Of a stretch of 64,000 nucleotides of DNA, positions 47,497 to 58,072 are shown piece after piece. The stretch is from assembly GCA_023055505.1 (NCBI GenBank), contig JALIRH010000007.1:18345152-18409151 (forward strand), written 5' to 3'. The position numbers and the translations under genes are program-made. Numbering within the stretch: position 1 is the stretch's first letter; each line of letters opens with the position of its first letter. The DNA comes from Callipepla californica brunnescens (lineage: Eukaryota > Chordata > Aves > Galliformes > Odontophoridae). The notes below the pieces were generated by a model that was given only the letters and a program-made list of their open reading frames with translations, searched no databases and was not told the DNA's origin.

Positions 47497-49403
47497 CTAG
47501 AAAAAATGACACAGGACATGGGTCACATTAAAGAAAACTGTTAGCAGGAGAAGAAATCAAGTATAGCAGCTGCATATGCAAGAGACTTGGAGCCAAAAGA
47601 CAGGACTCAGAGCAAAAGCTGTCTCTAAGTGCTCTGAGGTGAGTTCTCAACGTTCTCCTAAGCAAAAGGGAAAAGCGCTTGGGTAGGCCCAACTGCAGTC
47701 CTAAGTAATACATGTGTAGTAAAGGTATTTATCTGCTGACATAAAGAAGTAATATAGGCTAAAACTTTTATGGAACTAGGCCAAATATATTTTAATCTGT
47801 TTGTGATGACCGTTCCCTGAAATGTAGTTTATTTACATGCACGAGAAGCTCTTAGTAGAAATACAGATTTACTAGGCCAAGTGCTCAAGGAAAAGCCCGA
47901 GCCTGCACCACAATAAGATCACCATCTACTTTTTACATCACTGACTTCAGTTCAATCAGGATTATGACCAATGGACACCCTCCAGTGTCTGGATGATTGT
48001 ACAGAGATCAGTATTCCTTCAGACTCACTGTGTTCAGTTACACATGTGTGCATGTACCTCCCAAGGGGAAAGGCGTAATAGCAAATACTATAGCAGTACA
48101 TAAAAAGGTTTGTTAAAGAAGGGAAGGAAGGGACTGTGACTACAGTTCTAAATGTCTCCTTATCCAAAGACAGAGTAATAAGGAAATCATATATATTAAC
48201 TAGGTATTCATCATTGTAGCTTTCAGCATCAACTCAGCTAGGAATTAGAGCAGTCTGCCTAGCAACAGACGTGAGACAAATGTTTGGGAAACACCAAAAC
48301 CAACCCAGTTAATCTTTTAATGAAATGCACCCTCTCAGGGTCTATGGTGAACTGTTTAGAAACCCTGGTGTCAAAGCAGAAAGTGTGCTAGACAGCTGGC
48401 ACTGGAGCAAAGTCTACAGGACAGTCAATCTCTTTCTCTTCACTAGTATGTCTCTCCCTTGAATTCATGCTATTACAGCATTGATTGTTAATTCTACAGA
48501 ACTCCTGAGAGGTAAACTGGAGTAAATTTAATTCTGCTACTTAAGAGGATAGAATGACCTAGTTATGCAATGTTATTTGAGTCTGAACACAAACAAGCAA
48601 CACGATATTCTTTGGAATGCTACTATTCTAACTATTATTTGACTTGCATCTCTTCCACTAACTACATTCTCAAACAAATTCCTTCCTGTCTCCCAGTATT
48701 CCCTCAAGAAAGGTGCCAGACTGTGCCTACCTACTTCCCTACTACAGAAGTAGGCAAACTAAGATGTCACTAAGTCTCTGAGTACTGATAGAATGAGCCA
48801 ATTTGATACAGTGCCCTGGAGTGTATGGTGATAGAGCATTCCCTGCTTCCTCAGAACACTAAGTTTCCAATCACAGCAGCTTCTACTTGCACTGTACAAG
48901 GCTCAGAGCTTTGCAAAGTAGGGAGAACACAAATGAAAAGACATAGCTACAAAGGCAGAGACTGAAAGTGTGGGTGCAGCCACTGGTGAGAGAAGTTTTT
49001 CTATTGTTAATATTCTTTTGATTCAATTGCCTTCTTTCGATTTATGGCCTTAACATCTCTCTCCTGCTGTTTAATTGGGCATCTCTGTGTGCCATTCTGC
49101 CAAATCACTCAAGCAGCTTACATGCTATAAACTCCATCTAGGCTAGGTTCAATTCTTAATTACACCATTCTAAAACAGGAGGGAAAAGGAGCAAAAGACA
49201 CCACAGTTATTCTGTACATACATGAGTGCAAGCGTAGAGGATCTTGACTATGGGATTTAAAGTTTACAAAACCAGATCATTATGGGACATTCAGTGAGAT
49301 GTTTACAGAACTGGCATCTTACACAATTCTACCTCAAGACGATGAATGATCCCTAGAACCAAACAATTATCTACACGTCCATTTTAGCAGTCCTGCTACA
49401 TAC
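47497..49403 (-). other. DST: DST intron (1.9 kb)
   Basis: Lies upstream of the 69-nt cassette exon. No repeat or additional exon recognised. Confidence 0.85.
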
Positions 49404-49521
49404 CCCTGCAAGGATCATTTTTCACTAAGAACTCATCAAGTGCCATCCAGCCACCTCCAACACGAACCATGACCGTACTTCTTAGGATACGAACGAGGCG
49501 TAGTTGTTGAGAGTCACCAAA
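49404..49521 (-). CDS. DST: DST GAS2-domain exon 3 (residues 462-500)
   Basis: This 118-nt exon encodes [20 protein letters not shown], then [19 protein letters not shown], the signature C-terminal half of the GAS2 domain. It ends one base into a codon (G|). The acceptor is GCTTTTCTTGCAG and the donor is GTATGT. Because exon ends are phase 1 here and after the next exon, the following 69-nt exon can be skipped without a frameshift. Confidence 0.95.
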
Positions 49522-52484
49522 CTGCAAGAAAAGCAAACAACAGTCTGAGGCTGTCAGTCACTCAGATACAGTTCAATTTTGATATTTGATTATTAGTAAA
49601 TGCTAAAACTCATTATTTAGGCAGATTGTTAAAGCTGTTAAGATTTCAAATCAGATGCTGCTGAATTAATCCAAAGGACATGGCAAGACGGTAAGAAAGA
49701 ATTTCAGATTTAATTTTATAGCTGATTCTCAAAGGTCTGATGCCAAACAGGAAGCAAAATTAGTCCTTTAATTGGTTACGGTCTGCATATGTGCAAATGA
49801 AATGAAGACATGTTTGCATTATTTTATTGTTGAAATCTTACATAAACTCACTTCTGCAACCATCTAGTTTTTAATGATATCAGCTGAAAGGAAGGTGGCG
49901 TTGCTTTTACGAACAGTAAAAGGTCTGGAAATTCAGTGCATTATGCGTGCTGCACTGCTCCATCCATCCATTCATTAGTGGGATATTTTCAGGCATAGCA
50001 TCAACACTGCTCATCTGTAGCTAGGTACGTGTGAGGAAGGGAACATTAAAGGAGCAAGGAGTCATCTTTACCTATCTTAAGTGCCTTTTATAAACACTTA
50101 GAAACTGTCACTCCTCTGTCTACACACTGAGATTCTTCTCAATTCAGAGAAGCACAAAAAGCCTGTTTTGTACTAACTCTTCCACTGACCAGTTCTTCCT
50201 TAGGGCCGATGCCTAGGCCCAAGATATGCTTGCTCTTTAAGCCTGTATAACAAAATCTGCATGCAGCATTGCAGTTCAAATCCAGATCAAATTAAAAGCA
50301 ACTGCTGACCTCACAATCTCATGAAAACTAACTAGAAGAATTCACCAGGTATTTCTTTTGCCAGTGTGAATAAAATATTTATTTTGATATCGGATCTTCA
50401 GGCCAAGGGCTCTCACATGCAAACAGGCAGAGCACCGACTAAAACCAAGAGGAGTCAACTACACATTTTTGGTACAATCTCTGATCCTGGGAGAAAGCTG
50501 TCCATAGTTCAGCTGTACCTACTTGCTTCATAAGGGGGCTCAAATGCTTTGAGTGTAAATCACACAAATATTCTCCCTACAAGTTTAGCTGTTTCATACT
50601 ACTTAAGCCAAGGAGAGAGAATACATTTAAAGGAATATTACTTTTAGGAACCAAACAAAGCAAAGTTTGCTGCTCGATTTAATAAGAAAAAAAATTTGTT
50701 ATAAATAAAAAACTCAAATTATTATTATCTGTAAGGGTTTTTTAATCCTTTGTTCAATAAATGTGATACAAATAACTGTATAAATGTAAATTAAAATTAA
50801 AAATGGCATCCAAATCCATGCTATTTATTTGTACTGGCTTATTTCTAAAGGGAATACTTTCAGGTGGTTCTAAGGATCCTATTTTTCTTCTTTTCTTTAC
50901 CTTTTTCCCCCTTTTTCAGCTTAATTCCTCATTTAGACCCCATCAAGCACCTGCACCAAGAGTCAGATACCATATCCTTCAGAAACTAAGTTGTAGTCAG
51001 TCGGGTAGTGGGACTTCTGGGGAAAAACAGAAGTGCCTCACAAGGCATTTTTCCTAATGGTAACTCAATCAACTTCCTTATCAAAACAGCCTGGACACCA
51101 GCTTTCCTTCAATTGTTAGAAATATTCCCAATAATTGAAAATCAGAGGTAAAAAACACTGAGATAAAAACTTAAATGAAGTCAAGTTTAATCTACAAAAA
51201 AGTCTTCTCCTGACAGCAGCCATATAACACCAGTGCCACCTGGCCAACTTGCTGTAGGTGATTTCACTGTGATGCTGTTTAGCACCAGTAGGAGTTGGAT
51301 GCTCTCGAAAAAATGCTGTATTTTTTCTAGTTGTGAGAGTACTGGTGGCAGATAAGAGGATTAACATAATTTCAAATAATCTTTTCAAATCAAAGCATGT
51401 TCTATATGTGGAAAACATTTTAAAGAATTACTTAAGATATACTGCTTGAGGCACGTGGTAAGATTACCCACTGCTCTTTGTGCTTTCTTCCACACTTTGT
51501 CAATAAATTAAAAAAATAAAAAGTTTTGTCAATAAATAAAAATGCAACTACATTTTCAACATCTCTAGATTTAAAGTGGCTAATGCTTTTAATACTAGAA
51601 TATCCAGAATAGATTTTACATATTATCGTCTTTGTAAGAACACAAATAAGATCCTTATGATAGCAGCTACTGTTTATCTAGGCTATTTCCATTCTCACCA
51701 GGCGAGCAGGACTTTACAAAGAAGCTGTATATCAGTAAGTGCCACAGGAGTAGCACTGATTAGTGGCAGCATACAGCACCAATGCAACTTGACTCACTGT
51801 TTACTCAAATGACAAATGTCCAGTGCATTACAGACTTCTCACAGCTCTTCAAAAACACAGTGGAAAAGGGAATAGCCTAAGCTGAAACAGCAAGCTTTTT
51901 TAGCCAGTTTCCCAAATATGTATTGAATAATGCACTGTGTTAGTCTTCAGTATACCAGCCACCAACTACGTTCTTAATCAGGCTGCTTGATTGCACTTTT
52001 GTTAAAAATTAGAATATTTTTCACCTTGAGTTGCAATAAATAAATGATATCATTATTGGATATGTATTTACTGTGATTGGTCTGATAGACATTTAATCGG
52101 ATAGCCTAAAAAAATATATACTTTTGTAGCATTCCACTATAAAATTGATAACTGCTAAAATAATGTTATTCTAAACTTGAAATTTAAAAGCCCAAGACTT
52201 TTAAGATGTGAAATCTTGCAGACCATTATCTGGTTCCTTTAAAAGTAATCTCCCTGATGAGGAAAATGGCCAGGAAAAGCAGGTTTTGGGGGGAGGTCGA
52301 AGGGAAGAGATCCTGAGACAAGGAATGCTCCATAGCATTTAAAGAAGCACCGCAGCTGACCAGCAATGAAAGTAGCTGAATATGAAAGGATGGTAAGATG
52401 GACCATGGCAAAGCTTAAATCACTATGCGTTAGAGAAATTAAAAAAAAAAGGAAAACTTCATAACACATTCCACTGGTTTATAC
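49522..52484 (-). other. DST: DST intron (2.96 kb) after the microexon
   Basis: AT-rich. A 100-codon minus-strand frame at 51,418-51,116 is unassigned and has no matching splice phase. Confidence 0.8.
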
Positions 52485-52502
52485 CTGATTTCCCAGGAAG
52501 AA
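52485..52502 (-). CDS. DST: DST 18-nt microexon FFLGNQ in GAS2 domain (residues 456-461)
   Basis: The preceding exon ends at NKYR and the next begins FGDSQQLR, but the family has FFLGNQ between them. Exactly those six codons (TTC TTC CTG GGA AAT CAG) occur alone here, between a strong acceptor (TTTCATTTCTTATCAG) and the donor GTATAA. This is an in-frame, phase 0-0 microexon. Leaving it out would keep the frame but remove part of the conserved GAS2 fold. It is too short to appear in any ORF scan. Confidence 0.93.
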
Positions 52503-53348
52503 CTGATAAGAAATGAAAAATGGAAGAAAGACACGATTAGTTTACAGGAAATTCTCTACATGGCTCTAGAACACATGCAAACTAACACATCAGACATTCT
52601 AAATAAAGTACCTAGTTCAGAGATGAACAGGTAGCTAGCTATCCAGAGACTGAACACTGAAGAACATTCAAGGTCTTTTCTTTCCTTCCCACTGCTGTTT
52701 CTGTGATATTTTAAAGTCATCTGCACGCACTTCGTATCTCTTAACCAAATACTGCATCTGAAATTGTTCTGGTTATTGAACCTAGGGGTGGCAGATCTTT
52801 CTCTACAACATGATTTTTTTTTCTGTGATTGAAAATTGCTCAGCGGATACTTTACATATTTCTCATACTTCTTCAGAGGAAAAAGTGTGCTCCATAAAAT
52901 GAAAAGCGATCAAACCCATTTTTGTCAAAGATTTTTGAAGTACAACACAATACTACAGGAAAGTATTTGTCATAATATTTTTATCACACTGATGGAAGAC
53001 CAGCTACAGTCTAAACACTTTGGGCATCCAGAAAAAAAGACTGCATTTTAAGGACATGTTGAATGTATGCATATATGTATGGAGTTAGCTTTTAAAAATT
53101 TCCAAAATTTCCTAAAAATAGCTACTGTAGTTTCAGGGAAAAACACACATCAGCATTTTCTGTATTTGCAGCCTGCGTGTTCAAAAGAAAAAATTAAATA
53201 ATCTAAAATTGAGATGAGTTTACAGTAAGAAGATACACAATTGTCATATAAATTTTCTATAAAACACTGTAGCCTATATCCTTGCAGAACCACGTCACAG
53301 GAAAAATCTTTAAGCTCCAAAAACTAAGCAGGTCCTTAGGAGACTTAC
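52503..53348 (-). other. DST: DST intron (0.85 kb) before the microexon
   Basis: Ends with a strong pyrimidine tract (CTTTCTTCCATTTTTCATTT) that supports recognition of the 18-nt exon. Nothing else seen. Confidence 0.85.
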
Positions 53349-53423
53349 CCTGTACTTGTTATCCCCAATCTGTTCCACTTGAAACCGTTTTGCACATTTA
53401 CATTTAGCTACTTGTCTTGTAAC
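53349..53423 (-). CDS. DST: DST GAS2-domain exon 1 (residues 431-455)
   Basis: This 75-nt exon encodes exactly 25 residues, [20 protein letters not shown] followed by DNKYR. The CKC pair and [11 protein letters not shown] are hallmarks of the GAS2 (GAR) microtubule-binding domain. Both ends are phase 0. The acceptor is TGTTTTGCAG and the donor is GTAAGT. Confidence 0.95.
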
Positions 53424-53576
53424 CTGCAAAACAACACCACTGTATGATTACTGCTAATATTACCTTGTAATAGATGTATACAACTGATAACTTGTAAATT
53501 ACATAGGAGGGAAAATAAAATTGAAGAATGCGACAACAGTAGAATAGGCTATTGTCAAATACAACAGAGAATGTAC

Positions 53577-53731
53577 CTCATCTTCAATTTTGTCAGCATC
53601 TGTGAGAGGCTTGTAAGCATCCTTGTTTGGATGAAGAGCTGCTACAAACTCATAATAATCGATATATCCATCACCATCTCTATCAAAAATGTCTGCAACA
53701 GCACTCATTTCGAGTCGGCTTGTTGGGAATT
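53577..53731 (-). CDS. DST: DST EF-hand 2 exon (residues 379-430)
   Basis: This 155-nt exon completes the Lys codon and reads [15 protein letters not shown], then the second calcium loop [12 protein letters not shown] (residues 395-406), again fully canonical. It then passes through [21 protein letters not shown] into the GAS2 domain. The acceptor is TTGTACAG and the donor is GTACAT. The exon ends in phase 0. Confidence 0.96.
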
Positions 53732-54737
53732 CTGTACAATAAGAGCAAACACAAAAGACAAGTTGATTTTTCACTAGGTGACAAATAATGCTCATCCAAA
53801 AACAAAAAACCCAGCGACTGTCAAGAAAGCATAGGAATCACTCTGAAAAAAAGACAGGATCGCCCAACGTTACCAAGATAAAAATGAACATGACAGTGAC
53901 ACCGAGGCTTGTCTTGAATAGAGAAACAGAAAACTGCACAGATTAAACTGTGCACTTTAACCTTCAAAGCGCATAAAATACCACAGATTAACAAAATAAA
54001 TTCTTAGTGAGGAAAGATCAAGCAAAAATTTCAATGCTAATTCAATTTGGAATGCACGGCCTTCCCACTTTGGAAACACACATGGTGTGTTGTGAAATCC
54101 TTCTTTAGAACAAGTTCACTGCAGCACATTATCAACTCAGAGAAATTCCCTATGTAATGGTCCAAGAAAATTTCAGGATGGTGAACAAGAGGCAAATTGA
54201 ATCAAATCATGAGTATTTAGTAGCAGCAAGCTGAGTAAGATGAGTCGGCCATTTGACATCTTGTTAGTAACAGTCTTTTTTTCCCCTCAACTTCTGTCAT
54301 CCGAAACTATTCCATGTTGGCAAATACTTTAATGAAAACATTACAACCACATGAATTGTTAAAACAAATTTTATAAAACCTACAGGTAATTTTCATACCA
54401 TGAATAAACAGTGAAAAGTGACTGAATGTTGAAATAGCTAGTGAGTTGTGGAAACAATAGTCATAGCCCAATAAACCATTAATTAACCACTGGTATAAAC
54501 GTGTCATTTCTAATCTGATCCACAAGGGAAAAGAGTTCCCAGAAACAGAAACAGTTTCTAGAATTGAGAAATATTTTAAAGCAAAATAATTACAGCAGAA
54601 GTTATTGATAATTAGTAACTTCAAGAAGAAAATCTGACCTTCTGACACAATCAACCACACAATGCACACTATCACATACAATAAGACTTAATGAAATGCT
54701 TCTTCCAGTTCATCGTTAAGTTAATTTCAAAACTTAC
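53732..54737 (-). other. DST: DST intron (1.0 kb) between the EF-hand exons
   Basis: No repeat or extra exon recognised. A 124-codon minus-strand frame at 54,681-54,307 is hydrophobic but unassigned. Confidence 0.85.
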
Positions 54738-54900
54738 TTGAAGAAAGGATTCCATCAATAAACTCCTGCCTTGTTATTTTTCCATCCTGATCTTTATCAA
54801 TCCTCCTGAAGAAGTCCATTACACGAGACTTCTTATGGTTCATCCACCGCATGTATTTTTTCCTCCAAATATCAAAATCAAAGTTGGCAAATTCTCTCAG
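54738..54900 (-). CDS. DST: DST EF-hand 1 exon (residues 325-379)
   Basis: This 163-nt exon encodes [20 protein letters not shown], then the first EF-hand. The calcium loop is [12 protein letters not shown] (residues 359-370), with acidic residues at positions 1, 3, 5 and 12, Gly at 6 and Ile at 8, so it should bind calcium. The exon ends one base into a Lys codon (A|AA) with donor GTAAGT. The acceptor is TTAATTAAG. The EF-hands sit against the GAS2 domain in spectraplakins and are thought to modulate microtubule binding. Confidence 0.96.
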
Positions 54901-55201
54901 CTTAATTAAGAAGAACAGAGACAGAATATTTTTCAGTTGAAATCGACAGATCCAGAAAATCAGGAAGAGATATCATCTGCATTCTTTTAAATAGCTTGTT
55001 CTTTAAAATGTTAATGCAGATCCTCAAAAATCTTTTATCTCGTCACATTCAAAATGAAAATGACAACTTTTTAAAGCATGTGGTGATGTTTTCAGTTAGC
55101 AGCATCATACAAGTACAGACAGTTCATAGCATAACCAATTTAACCCCGGCTGAACAAAATTATGCGAAGGGTATAAGTGTTCTGTGCAGTCCACTGCTGA
55201 C
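54901..55201 (-). other. DST: DST intron (0.30 kb)
   Basis: Short intron between the last spectrin-repeat exon and EF-hand 1. Nothing recognised. Confidence 0.85.
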
Positions 55202-55365
55202 CTCTTCAAGTCTGTCCAAAGCATCATTGAGTTTTCTTCTTCGTTCTAAGGCCAGAAGCCAGACTTGCTGCCATTTGCTGACTAAAAGGTTTACCCGTGG
55301 ATTCTTGGTTTCAATTTGTGCCTGGGCTGCTGATGGATACAAGCCTGGTGTGGGGGAGCGCTTTC
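55202..55365 (-). CDS. DST: DST last spectrin-repeat exon (residues 270-324)
   Basis: This 164-nt exon completes the split Arg codon and reads [20 protein letters not shown], then a highly conserved helix pair including [20 protein letters not shown] and ending LDRLEE. It is the end of the last spectrin repeat before the EF-hands. The acceptor is GTTTTAACAG, the donor is GTCAGC, and the exon ends in phase 0. The early part ([13 protein letters not shown]) differs from mammals while the helices are essentially invariant. Confidence 0.95.
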
Positions 55366-56175
55366 CTGTTAAAACACAGTAAAACATGTAAGACTTACAC
55401 ATCTCAAACAAAACAAACATTCACACAAGGGGTACTTAACCTTCCCAAAACCACTCCTTGTCACAAGTAACGAGCTCAAATCCTGATATGATTCCCCAAC
55501 TAATGAGATTCTTTTTTTAAGCATTGCTGGGGAAGAACCACATGGTGGTTTAAGTACTCAACTCTTCTCTAGCCCAAAGCAGCTAGCAATGGCTGCACTA
55601 GTGAAACTTCACAGACCCCATCGAATCTTTGCACTTCTCTGATAAAGAGTTAAGGAGTAATCAACCTGATTTTTGAAGGAGTTCCCATACAGCAACAATA
55701 CATTGTATAAATACATTTCAAAGACAAAAAGCAGTTTGCTCACTAAGGTTCACTTTCCACTCAACTTTGCTGAACATAAGATTTCCACCTGAATCCATTC
55801 AGTTCAGTGGACATTAAGAGCAAAAGATTGTCTCAACATCTTTATGTAAAAGTTCTTGGCACTTTCAAGTAATTGCAGGTTGGCAACAACACTGTGCGCA
55901 CACTCTTGGAAGTTTATTTTTTAAAGGAAAGTCTGTAAACTATAAAAGTAAATATTCAAGAAGTGTAGATCAAAACTGAAAAACAGAAGTCTGTTACAGG
56001 AAGTTACTTCACAATGGAAAACAGGAGATCTAGACAAATCACCAGAGAGGGAATTTCACCCTATTTCACAGGACTGTCCTGCTGTTAATCAAACTTACTA
56101 GGTTATAAGTAATCAGTTATCTTCACAGACACAGCAAAGGTGTGTATGACCTACCCAAAACACTGCATTACTTAC
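55366..56175 (-). other. DST: DST intron (0.81 kb)
   Basis: Nothing recognised. Confidence 0.85.
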
Positions 56176-56305
56176 TTCCTGCTCTCCCCTTATCAAGGAC
56201 AGGAATATGAGATTGTACAGGAGTGGGTTCAAGTGCCTTTCTTTTATAGGTCTTTGTAACTTTATCCACATCAGGTTGTTTTCTGGTCATTTCCTCCATG
56301 AATGT
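56176..56305 (-). CDS. DST: DST spectrin/linker exon (residues 227-269)
   Basis: This 130-nt exon encodes [20 protein letters not shown] and continues into a less ordered linker ending LDKGRAG, with one base left for the next codon. The acceptor is GATTGCAG and the donor is GTAAGT. The linker ([15 protein letters not shown]) is more diverged from mammalian DST than its flanks, as expected for a loop region. The split codon A|GA joins to AGA (Arg) in the next exon. Confidence 0.93.
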
Positions 56306-57009
56306 CTGCAATCAGATAGACGTGGTTTTAATTAACAATACACAAAAGTGACCCTAAGAATATGTAACTCATACAATAACAAAACGCCAAAGTTACAAGA
56401 ACAGCACAGAAAGACTCTAATAATGCCAACCCTGAAAAACAGAGAGAGATGAAATAGAGGCCTCTATAACTAAAAAACGAAATGAAACAAAACCAAAATC
56501 CCCAAATAAACTCCCGCAGAACAGATGTGCAAGCATTCAAGACCACTGGAGTGGCTCTCAAAAGAAGTTTACATCTATAAACAGTTTGTCAAACTCCTTC
56601 ATGGTTAGGTGTGTATGGTGAGAAGTTACAAGCACTCACCGCACCTGTAGCTCCCTCTGCCTCTTCAGAAACATTTTTTAGATATCCATCAATAAAGCCA
56701 GATGGGAACACTAGTACTATCAGCTACTCCATGTGGTTATTAATCACCCTTGTTTCTAGGAGGAGTTGTTTAAGTTTGCTTCTGGAACAGCACAGCACTA
56801 CATTCTTGATTGTTTTTTTTTTCACAACTATGTTGAATAAACTAGAGGCATACAGTATATACAGTGAAGACTCAATTGACCATCTGAAAAATGATTCAGT
56901 GATTAAGAGAGAAAACAGCTAGGGGATTGATACTTGATTACAAAGCCTAGCTGAGATGTCAGCATCTGTTTGAATATGCAGGACATATATGTCACTTAGC
57001 ATGCCATAC
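56306..57009 (-). other. DST: DST intron (0.70 kb)
   Basis: Nothing recognised. Confidence 0.85.
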
Positions 57010-57198
57010 CTGATGCTCAGCTATAAGTGCTTTAACTTCCTCAATCTCCTGGGGGATAACCTCTTTATCTTTTTCAGTCAGTGTAGTCTCTGCCCACTGC
57101 AACCACGACAGCAAATCTTCCAGCAATTCCTGGTTAGCAATAAGTCCAGCCAGAGCTCCTGCCAGCCGTTGTTGATGTTGTTTGGCCCAAGCTAATAC
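57010..57198 (-). CDS. DST: DST spectrin-repeat exon (residues 164-226)
   Basis: This 189-nt exon encodes 63 residues beginning [19 protein letters not shown] and ending [29 protein letters not shown] marks the start of another spectrin repeat. Both borders are phase 0. The acceptor is TTTTATCAAG and the donor is GTATGG. Confidence 0.95.
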
Positions 57199-57928
57199 CT
57201 TGATAAAAGAACCAACACATCAATATATTCAAATCTGAAATTCTTCAAGATATATTTAGAATTGTCCTGCTAACTGTAAACAGAAAGCTTCTGCCCAGCC
57301 CTATTTATATTTATTTGAATATCAAAGGTGCAAGATATAGTGGCCAATGACTAACTGTGCTGGGCACTAACTGGAACTTCCCGTTCAACCACATTTTTTC
57401 ACAGATACTCAAGATTACATACTAATAAATGCAGGGAACAGCACCGTTGGCCAACAGACTAAGAAGCCAATCAGATCATACATATAAGTTGGTAAAAATA
57501 TAGGATTTGGGGTCTGTCTTCCTCCTGGACACTCCTGAAGCCATAATTTGCTAGTGCCAGTATTTGTTTTAATTCAAACTTCATAATACTTTAGCAACTG
57601 AGAGTTCAGTACACTCTCTGAGACTCCCTTTTTACATTTCTCTCCCTAGAAACTATTAACTCTCCTCACATGGGAAACGTCAGGCACTATTTCCTCTAAT
57701 ACATACAAACAAAGAAGCCTGACCATCTGCTTTAGTTCTCCAAGTCCTCTAAGTTTTAAAATAAAACCTAGGGAAGCATGGTATTCACATTCATCACTGT
57801 GGATATTTTAAATGTTTAGTTCTTAACAGCTGGAACATTTCCTTCCAGTACAACGGCCACGTTAGCTGTCATCTGTGTTCCAATCAAAGATGAACTGCTG
57901 CAAGGAAGATGGCTTGAGATATACTGAC
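57199..57928 (-). other. DST: DST intron (0.73 kb)
   Basis: Nothing recognised. Confidence 0.85.
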
Positions 57929-58072
57929 CTCTTCAAACCGTGCTCTGATAATTGTTATCCAGTGCTTAATGGTGGTGATGGAGTCTGGATGGCAGATAGC
58001 CAGGATAGCTTCTCCCATACCTGTTGCTTTGTTCAGTTCTGCCTTTTTCTCTTCCAGCTTCTTCATAAACTC
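57929..58072 (-). CDS. DST: DST spectrin-repeat exon (residues 116-163)
   Basis: This 144-nt exon encodes 48 residues from [20 protein letters not shown] to [11 protein letters not shown]. It contributes the second and third helices of a spectrin repeat, with conserved CHPDS and [12 protein letters not shown] segments. Both ends are phase 0. The acceptor is CTGATTTAG and the donor is GTCAGT. The intron upstream is about 3.1 kb, the longest one fully inside the window. Confidence 0.95.

Noticed and set aside
51116..51418. Possible transposon or exon in a DST intron
   Set aside because: The frame (GAKQHHSEITYSKLARWHWC) looked transposase-like at first, but I could not place it in any family and saw no terminal repeats.
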